Source of the DNA: Acidobacteriota bacterium
GTDB taxonomy: Bacteria; Acidobacteriota; Blastocatellia; RBC074
Direction of reading: 5' to 3'
DNA length: 64,000 nt
Assembly: GCA_016710075.1 (NCBI GenBank)
Contig: JADJLO010000015.1
Location: forward strand, 62,001 to 126,000
Translations under genes and position numbers: made by a program
The notes under the pieces: generated by a model
Database searches by the model: none
Told to the model about the DNA's origin: nothing
The model's input: the letters and a program-made list of their open reading frames with translations, nothing else
Part shown: piece by piece, positions 20,964 through 30,497 of the stretch
How the letters are laid out: each line of letters begins with the position of its first letter
Numbering within the stretch: position 1 is the first letter of the stretch

Positions 20964-21779
20964 ATGTTTAAGGATAGAAGAGAAGCCGGCCGGAGGCTGG
21001 CAGAACTGCTGGAAGAGTATTCTGGCAGGGATGACGTGATTGTCCTTGGGCTGCCGCGTGGAGGGGTTCCTGTGGCCTGGGAGGTTGCACAGGCGCTCAA
21101 GGCCCCACTGGATGTTTTTATCGTCCGCAAGCTGGGAGTTCCCGGACAGGAGGAACTGGCCATGGGAGCAATTGCCAGCGGCGGAGTCAGGGTGATGAAC
21201 GATGAAGTCCTCAATTATCTCGACATAGATCAAGCCTTGATCGATGAAATCACAGCCGTAGAACAGATCGAACTGGAGAAGCGTGAAAAACTTTACCGCG
21301 GCAACAGGGGCAACAGGGGCAACAGGCCATTTCCGGAGCTCAGGGGCAGGACGGTCCTGCTTGTGGACGATGGTCTGGCAACCGGTTCCAGCATGCGTGC
21401 CGCCATCAAGGCCCTGGAACTATCTCAGCCGGCGGCCATCGTCGTTGCCGTGCCGGTGGCCGCTGCTCAAGTATGCGATCGCTTCAATCGAATGGGAGGT
21501 AACATCACATGTGTCTGCCTTGAAACTCCGGAGCAGTTCCACGCCGTCGGCATGTGGTATCAAGACTTCTCCCAGACCAGCGATCAGGAGGTTTGCGAAT
21601 TGTTGAAGCAGGACTTTGCATTTAAGTTAATTAGAATCAGGCGTCTGAAGAAGCGGAGCGTATGGAGTGCGGCGGCTCGACGCCGCTTTTCCTTCGCAAC
21701 ACTTACCCTCGATTTCATGCAACTTCTTAAGCAAAAGCGGCGTCAAGCCGCCGCACTCCATACGCTCCGCATTATCTGA
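20964..21779 (+). CDS. phosphoribosyltransferase-family protein, C-terminus extended by a repeat insertion
   Basis: The protein opens MFKDRREAGRRLAELLEEYS (ATG 20964; an in-frame ATG lies at 20946). It has LGLPRGGVPVAWEVAQAL and the PRPP loop VLLVDDGLATGSSM. This type of PRTase recurs in universal-stress clusters with unknown substrate. Residues GNRGNRGNR come from a tandem 9-bp repeat at about 21297-21325. The native protein probably ends near 21650. The last 40 or so residues are encoded by the palindromic element at 21653-21770 and look foreign (Arg/Ala/Leu-rich). A sigma-54 promoter match precedes the gene. Confidence 0.85.
   Translation: MFKDRREAGRRLAELLEEYSGRDDVIVLGLPRGGVPVAWEVAQALKAPLDVFIVRKLGVPGQEELAMGAIASGGVRVMNDEVLNYLDIDQALIDEITAVEQIELEKREKLYRGNRGNRGNRPFPELRGRTVLLVDDGLATGSSMRAAIKALELSQPAAIVVAVPVAAAQVCDRFNRMGGNITCVCLETPEQFHAVGMWYQDFSQTSDQEVCELLKQDFAFKLIRIRRLKKRSVWSAAARRRFSFATLTLDFMQLLKQKRRQAAALHTLRII
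21653..21770. repeat. palindromic 38-bp-arm inverted repeat (MITE/REP-like), copy 1
   Basis: gcggagcgtatggagtgcgg and onward to 21690 is matched by its near-perfect reverse complement at 21733-21770 around a 42-bp centre. Related arms occur at 47974-48073. This copy overlaps the 3' end of the phosphoribosyltransferase frame. Confidence 0.85.
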
Positions 21780-21790
21780 AGCAACAACAT

Positions 21791-21823
21791 CTTTGAACTT
21801 TTAAACTCTTAAACTTCAAACTT
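21791..21823. repeat. AAGTTTA heptad repeat, locus 2 (single arm)
   Basis: The heptads ctttgaa, cttttaaa, ctcttaaa, cttcaaa, ctt follow the palindromic element. No pairing arm was found nearby. Confidence 0.6.
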
Positions 21824-21946
21824 CTTGCACTACTGCGAAAAGTTGCTCATATGGATGCGTTAAATGACGCAAATTGCAATCGCCGTTATTTTAATTAAAC
21901 AGCGTATTCTCTTTATTCTCAGTAATTTATTGAGATTCACCTGAAG

Positions 21947-21962
21947 CGGCATAAGGGTTGCA
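21947..21962 (+). promoter_or_regulatory. sigma-54 (-24/-12) promoter match before USP
   Basis: CGGCATAAGGGTTGCA has GG and GC at exact spacing and a full TTGCA -12 box. The predicted start near 21973 leaves a 20-nt leader carrying GGGGAGGGG before the ATG at 21993. Confidence 0.78.
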
Positions 21963-21992
21963 CTACAAGATTGCGAATAAGGGGAGGGGATT

Positions 21993-22445
21993 ATGAAAAT
22001 TCTGTTGGCGGTAGATGGATCCGAATGCAGTGAGGCCGCATTGATGGCCGCAATCCGGCGCCCATGGCCCGAAAATACGGAAATCGAGATATTTTCGGCG
22101 GCTGAAATTCCGATGTTGCCGCCGAGCGATGTGGGCACTTTGCCGGCTCAGTATATTGACGATATTGGCAGGGCCTCACGCGAAAAGGCTGAAGCCGTGG
22201 TCGAGGAGGCGCTCTCCAGATTCAATGAACTGAACAAACAGAATATCAAGGTGTCGTCAAAAGTCGTTGTCGACTCCGCCCGGGAGGCGATTATTGAAGA
22301 AGCTGAATCATGGGGAGCCGACCTGATCATAGTCGGATCGCATGGGTACAGAGGCTATAAACGGTTTCTCCTCGGTTCGGTATCGCAGGCTGTCTCGGCA
22401 CACGCCAAGTGCTCTGTCGAAATAGTTCGCGCTCAGGAACAATGA
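21993..22445 (+). CDS. universal stress protein, ATP-binding type
   Basis: 150 residues; MKILLAVDGSECSEAALMAA at the start and GSHGYRGYKRFLLGSVSQAV near the end give a canonical UspA nucleotide-binding loop. AAGGGGAGGGG is the ribosome binding site. It heads a plus-strand unit with the BCAM0308-like gene 49 bp downstream, driven by the sigma-54 match at 21947. It is a close paralogue of 19292-19738. Confidence 0.93.
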   Translation: MKILLAVDGSECSEAALMAAIRRPWPENTEIEIFSAAEIPMLPPSDVGTLPAQYIDDIGRASREKAEAVVEEALSRFNELNKQNIKVSSKVVVDSAREAIIEEAESWGADLIIVGSHGYRGYKRFLLGSVSQAVSAHAKCSVEIVRAQEQ

Positions 22446-22494
22446 AGGCAATGCGAAAATCATCAACTGACTCAAATCAGTTGGAGGTGAAGAT

Positions 22495-23017
22495 ATGACA
22501 AGAGATAAGAAATATACGAATCTGAACTTCACGAAGCGAGTTGATCACGAAGCTGGAAAGCATCGTGGCGATCGGGCCGGCGTTGAGCCTGCACAGTGCG
22601 AAGTCTGCGGCAACGTATATGCCGATCGCAGATGGTCAAAACCCGGAACCGCGGCTGTGAGTGAAAAGCAGGCGGAAGTTCAACCGGTCACAATGGTCGT
22701 TTGCCCTGCCTGTGAGGCCGTAAAGAAGGGCGTGCCCAGCGGGTACGTTCATCTGGACGGTTCGTTTATGAAGGCTCACTTTATTGAAATCGAAAAGTTA
22801 CTTCCACAATGAGGCTGAACGCGCTTCAGAAGATAATCCTCTGGCCAGGATCATGGGGCTGGATAAGGAGAAGGACGGGGCCGTAACGGTCAGAACTACT
22901 ACGGAACACCTGGCCCAAAGGCTTGGACACGCGCTTGAAAAGGCTTTTAGCGGCGATGTGCGTTACGACTTTTCGCATGAAAACAAGCTTGCGCATGTCT
23001 GGTGGAAGCGCGATTGA
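22495..23017 (+). CDS. BCAM0308-family protein (frame broken at 22804-22805)
   Basis: The first frame (22495-22812) has CEVCGNVYADRRW and VCPACEAVKKGVPSGYVHLD, a two-CxxC zinc-ribbon-like region. The overlapping second frame (to 23017) has NPLARIMGLDKEKDGAVTVR then TTTEHLAQRLGHALEKAFSG and ends WWKRD. Removing one C at 22804-22805 joins them as EKLLHNEAERASEDNPLARI. The order matches the BCAM0308 family, named from a gene in the Burkholderia lxa low-oxygen locus. Molecular function is unknown. It lies between a USP and a hydrolase in the stress island. Confidence 0.75.
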
Positions 23018-23073
23018 AGAGATCGGGGCGGGCACGACTTTTATTGTCTGTCTCAAATCATTGCGAGGCAATC

Positions 23074-23775
23074 ATGTTGGCTACGAGCGTTAAATCTCTG
23101 AACGATCTGCGTGCGCCGGTCCGGTCTGATGTGGTCACTGAGAATGTGATCATCCCGTCGGGCGGTGTGCTTCTTGAAGGTGAACTGATCTTACCTGCAA
23201 ATGCCTCTGGAGTTGTCTTGTTTGCTCACGGCAGCGGCAGCAGCCGTTTCAGCGTGCGCAATCAGTTCGTCGCCTCAACAATAAGGCAGGCCGGCGTTGG
23301 CACTCTGCTGTTCGATCTGCTGACCAGAGAAGAAGAAATGGTCGATCGGCATACAAGACATCTGCGCTTCGACATAGATCTGCTCGCGCGAAGGCTGATG
23401 AATGCCACACGCTGGATATCGGAAGAGCCCGAGACGCGAGATTTACCGATTGGCTACTTCGGCGCCAGCACGGGCGGAGCCGCCGCCCTGGTGGCAGCCG
23501 CCGAATTCGGCGACTCGATCAGGGCCGTGGTTTCAAGAGGAGGAAGACCCGATCTTGCCGGCGAGTCGCTCAAACGAGTCGAAGCTCCCACGCTACTCAT
23601 AGTCGGCGGTAAAGATGATGTGGTTCTTTCACTTAACCGGGAAGCATTCGAGAAATTGAACTGTGAAAAAGAGTTGAAAGTCATTCCCGGCGCAACTCAC
23701 CTCTTCGAAGAGCCTGGCGCCCTCAATTACGTATCGTATATGGCTTCGGACTGGTTTGCCGAATATCTGGCTTGA
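23074..23775 (+). CDS. dienelactone hydrolase-like alpha/beta hydrolase
   Basis: The start MLATSVKSLNDLRAPVRSDV at 23074 follows GCGAGGCAATC. An earlier in-frame start at 23002 overlaps the previous gene and was rejected. The protein shows VVLFAHGSGSSRFSVRNQFV (oxyanion hole), the nucleophile elbow GYFGASTGGAAAL with Ser, an acid in VGGKDDVV and His in GATHLFEEPG, so the triad is complete. Length (233 residues) is typical. Such hydrolases are regular members of universal-stress clusters; the substrate is unknown. Confidence 0.87.
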   Translation: MLATSVKSLNDLRAPVRSDVVTENVIIPSGGVLLEGELILPANASGVVLFAHGSGSSRFSVRNQFVASTIRQAGVGTLLFDLLTREEEMVDRHTRHLRFDIDLLARRLMNATRWISEEPETRDLPIGYFGASTGGAAALVAAAEFGDSIRAVVSRGGRPDLAGESLKRVEAPTLLIVGGKDDVVLSLNREAFEKLNCEKELKVIPGATHLFEEPGALNYVSYMASDWFAEYLA

Positions 23776-23845
23776 GGAGTTTGATTGAAGCCGTCTTCAA
23801 CTTCAGACGGTGATCAAGTCGAATCCGGAATTCGAGAGGGTTCCC

Positions 23846-24013
23846 ATGTCTCAAAAGACCGATAAATGTGAAAACCCGATTTGCAATTGTCCCGCGCGCA
23901 TGGACAGCGAATTCTGCTGCGAGTATTGCGAAAAAGAGCATCACGAGCCCGAGGATGGCTGCAAGTGCGGCCATCCCGAATGCCGGGTGAGCGCAACCAT
24001 GCCGACATTCTGA
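23846..24013 (+). CDS. metallothionein-like Cys-rich peptide
   Basis: The 55-residue peptide from ATG 23846 (GAGAGGGTTCCC upstream) has eleven Cys: CENPICNCPA, EFCCEYCEKEHHE and GCKCGHPECR. This spacing resembles bacterial metallothioneins (SmtA/BmtA: CxCxxC...YCSEAC...GHP...CGHPGC), with His residues near the centre. Such peptides bind Zn or Cd in clusters. It follows the hydrolase by 70 bp and is probably part of the same unit. It has fewer residues before the first Cys than longer family members. Confidence 0.7.
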   Translation: MSQKTDKCENPICNCPARMDSEFCCEYCEKEHHEPEDGCKCGHPECRVSATMPTF

Positions 24014-24140
24014 TTCGGACTTTCACCCCTCCCACCCCCGGCCTGCGAAAAGTTTCCCACCTTTTGGCCCGACTGCGTAAAAAGCCCACTTAAACGGCTG
24101 GTCAACCCATCAAAAGAGCTGATTCTGCAATGGTTATGAT

Positions 24141-24156
24141 CGGTATGGTAGTTGCG
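24141..24156 (+). promoter_or_regulatory. sigma-54 (-24/-12) promoter match before the groEL remnant/acsA operon
   Basis: CGGTATGGTAGTTGCG keeps GG and GC at correct spacing with a TTGC -12 box. The predicted start near 24167 precedes the groEL remnant and then the acsA-pdh operon. Confidence 0.7.
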
Positions 24157-24175
24157 TTTAATTATCACGAACCGT

Positions 24176-24432
24176 ATGAAGTCGGTGCTCAAGAATCTTA
24201 AAGAGGCATTTGATGATGCCATCAGTTCGACTCAGGCGGCAATTGCCGAAGGCATTGTCCCCGGAGGCGGGCTCGCATTGCTGCGGGTGATCGATGCTGT
24301 CGAGGCTGAGGCCGAACGCTGCGAAGGCGACGAGAGGCCAGCATCCTGCTGCTGACTGAAGCCACCCTGACCGAAAAACCTGAAAAGAAAGCCGGAGCCG
24401 TTGCCGCAGGTATCGACGGCGGTATGGAATGA
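24176..24432 (+). pseudogene. groEL: groEL remnant with large internal deletion
   Basis: The frame from 24176 encodes KEAFDDAISSTQAAIAEGIV-PGGGLALLRVIDAVEAEAERCEGDE, the GroEL equatorial segment (consensus AAVEEGIVPGGG). After a +2 frame change near 24335 the other frame reads EASILLLTEATLTEKPEKKA then GAVAAGIDGGME, the GroEL C-terminal region. The apical domain, the N-terminal half and about 100 residues between the two segments are absent. It cannot fold as a chaperonin. There is no ribosome binding site at its ATG, and its stop overlaps the acsA start (ATGA). Confidence 0.85.
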
Positions 24433-26210
24433 TTGATATGACCTGGGAAACAATCGTTAAATCACACCATTACCTGACACTCCTTCCGAATATGAGGGAT
24501 TACGATGAGGAATACAGGTTCTTTAATTGGGAGCGTGCCAGGGATGAGCTCGAAGGGCTGCCCGGCGGGAACGGCTTGAACATCGCGCACGAGGCCATTG
24601 ACCGGAATGCCAACGGCGCAAGGCGCGATCAGCTTGCCATCCGATGGCTCGGCAGGAACGGAGAGATGCGCGATTTCACCTACATCCAGCTCCGCGGCCT
24701 GACGAATCATTTTGCGGATGTTTTGCGAAAGCTGGGAGTCGAAAAGGGCGACAGGGTCTTTTCGCTGCTCGGGCGAATCCCGGAGCTTTATGTGGTTGCG
24801 ATGGGGACATTCAAGAACCGCAGCGTCTTTTGCCCGCTCTTTTCGGCATTCGGACCCGAGCCGATCAAATCGAGGCTGACAATAGGCGGCGCCAGGGTCC
24901 TGGTGACCACTGAAGCACTCTATCGGCGCAAGATCGCACCGATCCGCGATTCATTACCGTTTCTTGAACACATAATCCTCGTTGGAGAGAACCACCAGCA
25001 CACGAATGTTCCGGGAACGCTCGATTATTACCAGTTGATCTACGAAGCGAGTGGCCATTTCATCATTCAACACACCGATCCCGAGGACGTTGCCCTGCTG
25101 CATTTCACCAGCGGCACTACAGGGACACCAAAAGGAGCGGTGCATGTTCACAAGGCCGTTGTCGCCCACCACATGACTGGAAGTTACGCGCTCGATCTGC
25201 AGGATGGAGACATCTTCTGGTGCACTGCCGATCCAGGCTGGGTGACCGGGACGTCATACGGAATCATCGCCCCGCTGACCAACGGTGTGACGGTCATTGT
25301 CGATGAGGCCGAGTTCGACGTCGAGCGGTGGTATTCGATTCTGCAGAATCAGAAGGTCTCCGTCTGGTACACCGCTCCCACGGCAATCAGGATGCTGATG
25401 AAAGCCGGTACCGAGGTCGCAAGAGAGTATGACCTCAGTTCGCTCAGATTTCTTGCAAGCGTAGGTGAGCCTCTGAACCCCGAAGCCGTGGTCTGGAGCC
25501 ACAAGACATTCGGGCGCCCCTTTCACGACAACTGGTGGCAGACTGAAACCGGCGGAATCATGATTGCAAACTACGCCTCGATGGATATCCGCCCCGGATC
25601 TATGGGCAAGCCGCTGCCCGGAATCACGGCAGAGATCGTCAACCGAAACGAAGACGGAACTTTAGACCCGATCAAGGACCCCGACAAGCATGGCGAGCTC
25701 GCGCTGCGCCCCGGCTGGCCTTCGATGTTCCGCGCCTACTGGAACGAACCTGAGCGTTATCAGAAATGCTTTTCAGATGGCTGGTACCTGACAGGAGACC
25801 TCGCCAGAAAAGACGCCGATGGATATTTCTGGTTCATCGGGCGCAAGGACGATGTGATCAAGACATCGGGGCATCTGATCGGCCCGTTTGAAGTAGAAAG
25901 CATATTGATGGAACACCCGGCGGTAGCCGAAGCCGGTGTCATCGGCAAACCGGATCCGATGGCTTTGGAGATCGTCAAGGCATTCGTTGTTTTGAAACCC
26001 GGGTTTCTGCCCGGTGAGGATTTGAAGCTGGAAATCATCGGATTTGCCAGATCAAGGCTTGGCGCGGCTGTGGCGCCGAAGGAGATCGATTTCACAGAGG
26101 ATCTACCGAGGACGCGCAGCGGAAAGATCATGCGCCGACTGTTGAAAGCACGCGAACTGGGGCTCCCGGAAGGAGACCTCTCAACACTCGAATCATCCCC
26201 CGACGCATGA
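24429..26210 (+). CDS. acsA: acetate-CoA ligase (AMP-forming)
   Basis: 593 residues of the adenylate-forming family: ALLHFTSGTTGTPKGAVHVH (A3 phosphate loop), NWWQTETGG (A5), WYLTGDLARKDADGYFWFIG (A7-A8), TSGHLIGPFEVE and the C-terminal RTRSGKIMRR, whose Lys is the usual catalytic and acetylation site. It activates acetate via acetyl-AMP to acetyl-CoA. It is the AcsA-type short acetyl-CoA synthetase. It heads a tight operon with the HhH protein, PDH subunits, ACP and a kinase, so the unit supplies acetyl-CoA from both acetate and pyruvate. The sigma-54 match at 24141 is the likely promoter. Confidence 0.93.
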   Translation: MIDMTWETIVKSHHYLTLLPNMRDYDEEYRFFNWERARDELEGLPGGNGLNIAHEAIDRNANGARRDQLAIRWLGRNGEMRDFTYIQLRGLTNHFADVLRKLGVEKGDRVFSLLGRIPELYVVAMGTFKNRSVFCPLFSAFGPEPIKSRLTIGGARVLVTTEALYRRKIAPIRDSLPFLEHIILVGENHQHTNVPGTLDYYQLIYEASGHFIIQHTDPEDVALLHFTSGTTGTPKGAVHVHKAVVAHHMTGSYALDLQDGDIFWCTADPGWVTGTSYGIIAPLTNGVTVIVDEAEFDVERWYSILQNQKVSVWYTAPTAIRMLMKAGTEVAREYDLSSLRFLASVGEPLNPEAVVWSHKTFGRPFHDNWWQTETGGIMIANYASMDIRPGSMGKPLPGITAEIVNRNEDGTLDPIKDPDKHGELALRPGWPSMFRAYWNEPERYQKCFSDGWYLTGDLARKDADGYFWFIGRKDDVIKTSGHLIGPFEVESILMEHPAVAEAGVIGKPDPMALEIVKAFVVLKPGFLPGEDLKLEIIGFARSRLGAAVAPKEIDFTEDLPRTRSGKIMRRLLKARELGLPEGDLSTLESSPDA

Positions 26211-26226
26211 AGTTGCAAGGAGTTTT

Positions 26227-27117
26227 ATGGTGAAGATCAACAACATGGTGGCTGATCGTCTGGATGAGGTCGCCGGGCTGTTACAAGATCAGAATGCCAA
26301 TCAATTTCGTGTCCGCGCCTACCGGCATGCGGCGGAGACCATCAGACTCCAAAACGAGCCGGTTGACGTTACCATCAAAAGAAAAGGTCTCGAAGGACTG
26401 CAAGCGCTCCCCGGCATCGGTGAGAGCCTGGCTCGATCGATCTATCAGATTGTCAAGAGCGGGCGCCTCGGAATGCTTGACCGTTTGCGCGGCGAGATCG
26501 AACCCGAGAAGGTGCTGGCTTCAGTGCCTGGAATCGGGCCTGTCATGGCTGAGCGCCTTCACGACGAACTCGGCATCGATTCTCTGGAAGAGCTGGAAGT
26601 CGCCGCTCACGATGGAAGACTGGCCGATCTTCCGGGATTTGGCGATAAGAGAATTGCGGGTATAAGAGACTCACTCGCAACCAGGCTCGGTCGCATCAGA
26701 AATTACCCGAAAGAGAATCTGCAGGCTCAACCTTCAATAGATGAAATATTTGATGTGGATCGCGAGTATCGTGAAAAAGGCGCTTCCGGAGCGCTTGGAA
26801 AAATCGCCCCTCGAAGGTTCAATCCAGCCCATGAAGCGTGGCTTCCGGTCCTTCACACGACCCGCGGCGAAAGACATTACACGGCATTGTTTTCAAATAC
26901 TGCACGGGCGCATCAGTTGGGAAAGACGCAAGACTGGGTCGTGATCTATTACGATGGCGGAGACAGGGAGCGGCAATGCACCGTCATCACTTCATACAAA
27001 GAACCGCTCGAAGGCTACAGGATCATTCGGGGGCGTGAGGTTGAATGCGCCGCGTATTACTTTCGAAAAGCAGCCAAAAATGATCCTCAAAGATTGTCAT
27101 CAGCTGCAGACGATTAG
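26227..27117 (+). CDS. helix-hairpin-helix protein with PolX-like N-terminus
   Basis: The first 180 residues resemble the 8-kDa/HhH portion of family X DNA polymerases: NMVADRLDEVAGLLQDQNAN, LQALPGIGESLARSIYQIVK, LASVPGIGPVMAERLHDELG and LADLPGFGDKRIAGIRDSLA, three GxG hairpins. The polymerase palm and the PHP nuclease are missing. A different C-terminal domain (HTTRGERHYTALFSNTARAH, YYDGGDRERQCTVITSYKEP) follows. It is likely a DNA-binding protein of unknown activity. It sits 16 bp after acsA and 2 bp before pdhA, so it is translationally tied to carbon-metabolism genes. Confidence 0.8.
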   Translation: MVKINNMVADRLDEVAGLLQDQNANQFRVRAYRHAAETIRLQNEPVDVTIKRKGLEGLQALPGIGESLARSIYQIVKSGRLGMLDRLRGEIEPEKVLASVPGIGPVMAERLHDELGIDSLEELEVAAHDGRLADLPGFGDKRIAGIRDSLATRLGRIRNYPKENLQAQPSIDEIFDVDREYREKGASGALGKIAPRRFNPAHEAWLPVLHTTRGERHYTALFSNTARAHQLGKTQDWVVIYYDGGDRERQCTVITSYKEPLEGYRIIRGREVECAAYYFRKAAKNDPQRLSSAADD

Positions 27118-27119
27118 AT

Positions 27120-28127
27120 ATGAAAACCGAAATTGCAGGAATCAAACCCGAGATCACCAGACAAATCAAATTTGATCTGCTTCGCGATATGCTGCGCATC
27201 CGACGCTTCGAGGAGAAATCGGCGGAGCTCTACAGCCTTGGAAAGATCAGGGGATTTCTGCATCTCTACATCGGCGAAGAAGCCATAGCCGTCGGGGCCA
27301 TGAGAGTTTTGAAGCCGGAGGATTCGATAGTCGCGACTTATCGAGAACATGGCCACGCGCTGGCGCGCGGCATTTCCATGGGCTCTGTCATGGCCGAGAT
27401 GTTCGGCAAGGAGAACGGCTGCAGTCGCGGCCGTGGCGGCTCGATGCACCTCTTCGACGCCGCGCTTAAATTTTACGGCGGCTATGCGATCGTCGGTGGC
27501 GGGCTGCCCATCGCCGTCGGCCTTGCACTGGCAGCCAGAATGCAAAAAACAAATTCCGTGACCGCATGCTTTTTCGGCGACGGCGCCGTTGCCGAAGGCG
27601 AATTTCATGAATCGATGAACCTCGCTGGACTGTGGCAGCTTCCGGTTGTCTTCCTTTGCGAAAACAACCTCTACGCCATGGGCACCGCCCTCGACCGCCA
27701 TCAATCCCAGACCAATATTGCAAAGAAAGCCGAAAGCTACGGGATCAAGTCTGAAACCGTTGACGGCATGGATGTCCTTGCAGTCGAAGAGGCCACGGGA
27801 AAAGCGATCGAACTGGTCAGAGCGACCAGCAGGCCGTACCTCATCGAATACCGTACCTATCGCTTCCGCGCCCATTCGATGTATGACGCTGAACTTTACA
27901 GAAACAAGGATGAGGTCGAGCTCTGGAAGACCCGCTGCCCGATCAATGGGCTCATCGCTTCAATGAAGGAAGATGGGATTCTCAATGATCACGATTTATC
28001 AGAAATCGAATCATCGATAGCGCTCGAGATAAACCAGGCAGTTGAATATGCAGAAGCAGGAAAATGGGAGCCATTGGAAGACCTGACTAAATTTGTTTAC
28101 ACAGAAACTTTAAACTTTGAACTTTAA
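27120..28127 (+). CDS. pdhA: pyruvate dehydrogenase E1 component, alpha subunit
   Basis: 335 residues, with RIRRFEEKSAELYSLGKIRG, YREHGHALARG and the thiamine diphosphate motif GDGAVAEGEFHESMNLAGLW to ENNLYAMG. It decarboxylates pyruvate and reductively acetylates the E2 lipoyl group with the beta subunit. The last residues ETLNFEL are encoded by an AAGTTTA-type heptad array (28105-28138), not by native sequence, so the true C-terminus is replaced or extended by the repeat. The next gene starts 3 bp later. Confidence 0.94.
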   Translation: MKTEIAGIKPEITRQIKFDLLRDMLRIRRFEEKSAELYSLGKIRGFLHLYIGEEAIAVGAMRVLKPEDSIVATYREHGHALARGISMGSVMAEMFGKENGCSRGRGGSMHLFDAALKFYGGYAIVGGGLPIAVGLALAARMQKTNSVTACFFGDGAVAEGEFHESMNLAGLWQLPVVFLCENNLYAMGTALDRHQSQTNIAKKAESYGIKSETVDGMDVLAVEEATGKAIELVRATSRPYLIEYRTYRFRAHSMYDAELYRNKDEVELWKTRCPINGLIASMKEDGILNDHDLSEIESSIALEINQAVEYAEAGKWEPLEDLTKFVYTETLNFEL

Positions 28128-28130
28128 ACT

Positions 28131-28138
<8 letters not shown>
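28105..28138. repeat. AAGTTTA heptad repeat, locus 3, at the pdhA/pdhB junction
   Basis: aactttaaactttgaacttt and onward: about five 7-bp units (aactttg/aactttaa). It codes for the last residues of PdhA and includes the TTG start of PdhB. Confidence 0.8.
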
Positions 28139-29105
<967 letters not shown>

Positions 29106-29109
29106 TCTT

Positions 29110-30228
29110 ATGGCTGAATTCATCATGCCGGCTCTCGGCGCGGATATGGAAGCAGGGACCCTCATCGCCTGGTTGAAGAAGCCCGGCGACATGGTCAAGC
29201 GCGGCGAGATAATCGCCGAGATCGATACCGACAAGGGAATCATAGAAGTCGAATGCTTCACCTCCGGCACCATCGAAAAGCTTCTGATCGAGCCGGGAGA
29301 CAAGGTCCCTGTCGGCACGGCTATGGCAATTATTCGCGAGGCGGGAGAGAAAACACCGGAAGCCCCAGGTACCTCTGAACAATCGCCTCCAACCAGACCT
29401 CAACGCATCAAAATTTCACCCCTTGCGCGAAAGATGGCCGAAGATCTGAATGTTGATATCACGACGATAACCGGCACGGGCCCGGGCGGCAGAATCACCA
29501 GTGATGACATTGAACATCTTGCCCGGTCAATTGAAAAAACACCCGAACAGAGCCGGGCAGATAAGTCCTCGAGAATGCGCCAGGCCATAGCCGCCGCCAT
29601 GGAGAGATCCAAACGCGAGATACCTCATTATTATCTGAGCACGACGATCGATATGACACGCGCCATCAACTGGCTGGCTCAGGAGAATCTCAAGAGATCG
29701 ATTGAAGACCGGCTGCTCTATGGAGTTTTGCTGATCAAGGCGGTCGCTCTTGCATTAAGGCAGTTTCCGGAATTCAATGGCTACTGGAAGGACGGCAGGT
29801 CCGTGCGAGCCGAGTCCATTCACATCGGCACGGCAATCTCCCTGCGCGGCGGAGGGTTGATCGCACCGGCTTTGCAGGATGCAGACAAGTTGTCTCTCAC
29901 CGATTTGATGAGCAGGTTCCGCGATCTGGTTGAGCGAACGCGCAGCGGATCGCTTCGAAGCTCCGAACTGACCGACCCGACAATTACCATCACCAGTCTG
30001 GGAGATCAGGGAGTCGAGACTGTCTTCGGAATAATTTATCCGCCGCAGGTTGCAATCATCGGTTTCGGAAAAGTGGTCGAGCGTCCCTGGGTGGTCGAGG
30101 GCCGGCCTGGAGTTTGCAAGGTCATGACTGCGACTCTCTCCGCCGATCACCGCGTCAGCGATGGTCACCGCGGAGCCCTCTACCTCGCCGCTGTCGATGC
30201 TCTGCTGCAGGCCCCGGAAACATTGTAA
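29110..30228 (+). CDS. pdhC: dihydrolipoamide acetyltransferase (E2)
   Basis: From ATG 29110 (an upstream in-frame start at 28975 overlaps pdhB and was rejected) the 372-residue protein has one lipoyl domain (AEIDTDKGIIEVECF, lipoyl Lys in TDK). It then has a peripheral-subunit-binding domain (ISPLARKMAEDLNVDITTIT to GTGPGGRITSDDIE) and a catalytic domain ending SADHRVSDGHRGALYLAAV, with catalytic His. It transfers the acetyl group from lipoate to CoA. No E3 (lpd) gene is in the window, so E3 must be supplied from elsewhere. Confidence 0.93.
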   Translation: MAEFIMPALGADMEAGTLIAWLKKPGDMVKRGEIIAEIDTDKGIIEVECFTSGTIEKLLIEPGDKVPVGTAMAIIREAGEKTPEAPGTSEQSPPTRPQRIKISPLARKMAEDLNVDITTITGTGPGGRITSDDIEHLARSIEKTPEQSRADKSSRMRQAIAAAMERSKREIPHYYLSTTIDMTRAINWLAQENLKRSIEDRLLYGVLLIKAVALALRQFPEFNGYWKDGRSVRAESIHIGTAISLRGGGLIAPALQDADKLSLTDLMSRFRDLVERTRSGSLRSSELTDPTITITSLGDQGVETVFGIIYPPQVAIIGFGKVVERPWVVEGRPGVCKVMTATLSADHRVSDGHRGALYLAAVDALLQAPETL

Positions 30229-30251
30229 TTGCGATTGGAATATCGAATTAA

Positions 30252-30497
30252 ATGAACAGGGATGAGATCAAAACATCGGTTCTCAACAGGCTCGCAAGGA
30301 TTGCTCCCGAGATCGACCCTTCGCAGATTGATCCCGATGCGGACCTGCGCCGGCAGATCGACCTCGATTCAATGGATTATCTCAACCTCATGATCGCATT
30401 GAGCAAGCAGTTTAAGATCGATATCCCCGAAACGGATTATCCGAAGCTTGCGACGCTCAACGGCTGCGTGGATTATCTGAGTTCGATTATCTTATGA
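30252..30497 (+). CDS. acyl carrier protein
   Basis: 81 residues with the phosphopantetheine site DLDSMDYLNLMIAL, where Ser in DSM carries the arm. The flanking helices are acidic, as usual for ACPs. It follows E2 by 23 bp and overlaps the next gene by 4 bp (ATGA). An ACP in a PDH/acetate operon without fatty acid synthase genes points to a dedicated acyl carrier of unknown client. ACP genes also occur in USP-type low-oxygen clusters. Confidence 0.9.
   Translation: MNRDEIKTSVLNRLARIAPEIDPSQIDPDADLRRQIDLDSMDYLNLMIALSKQFKIDIPETDYPKLATLNGCVDYLSSIIL

Noticed and set aside
20855..21233. Ser/Thr-rich minus-strand frames over the PRTase
   Set aside because: They are shadows of the phosphoribosyltransferase coding strand with no start context.
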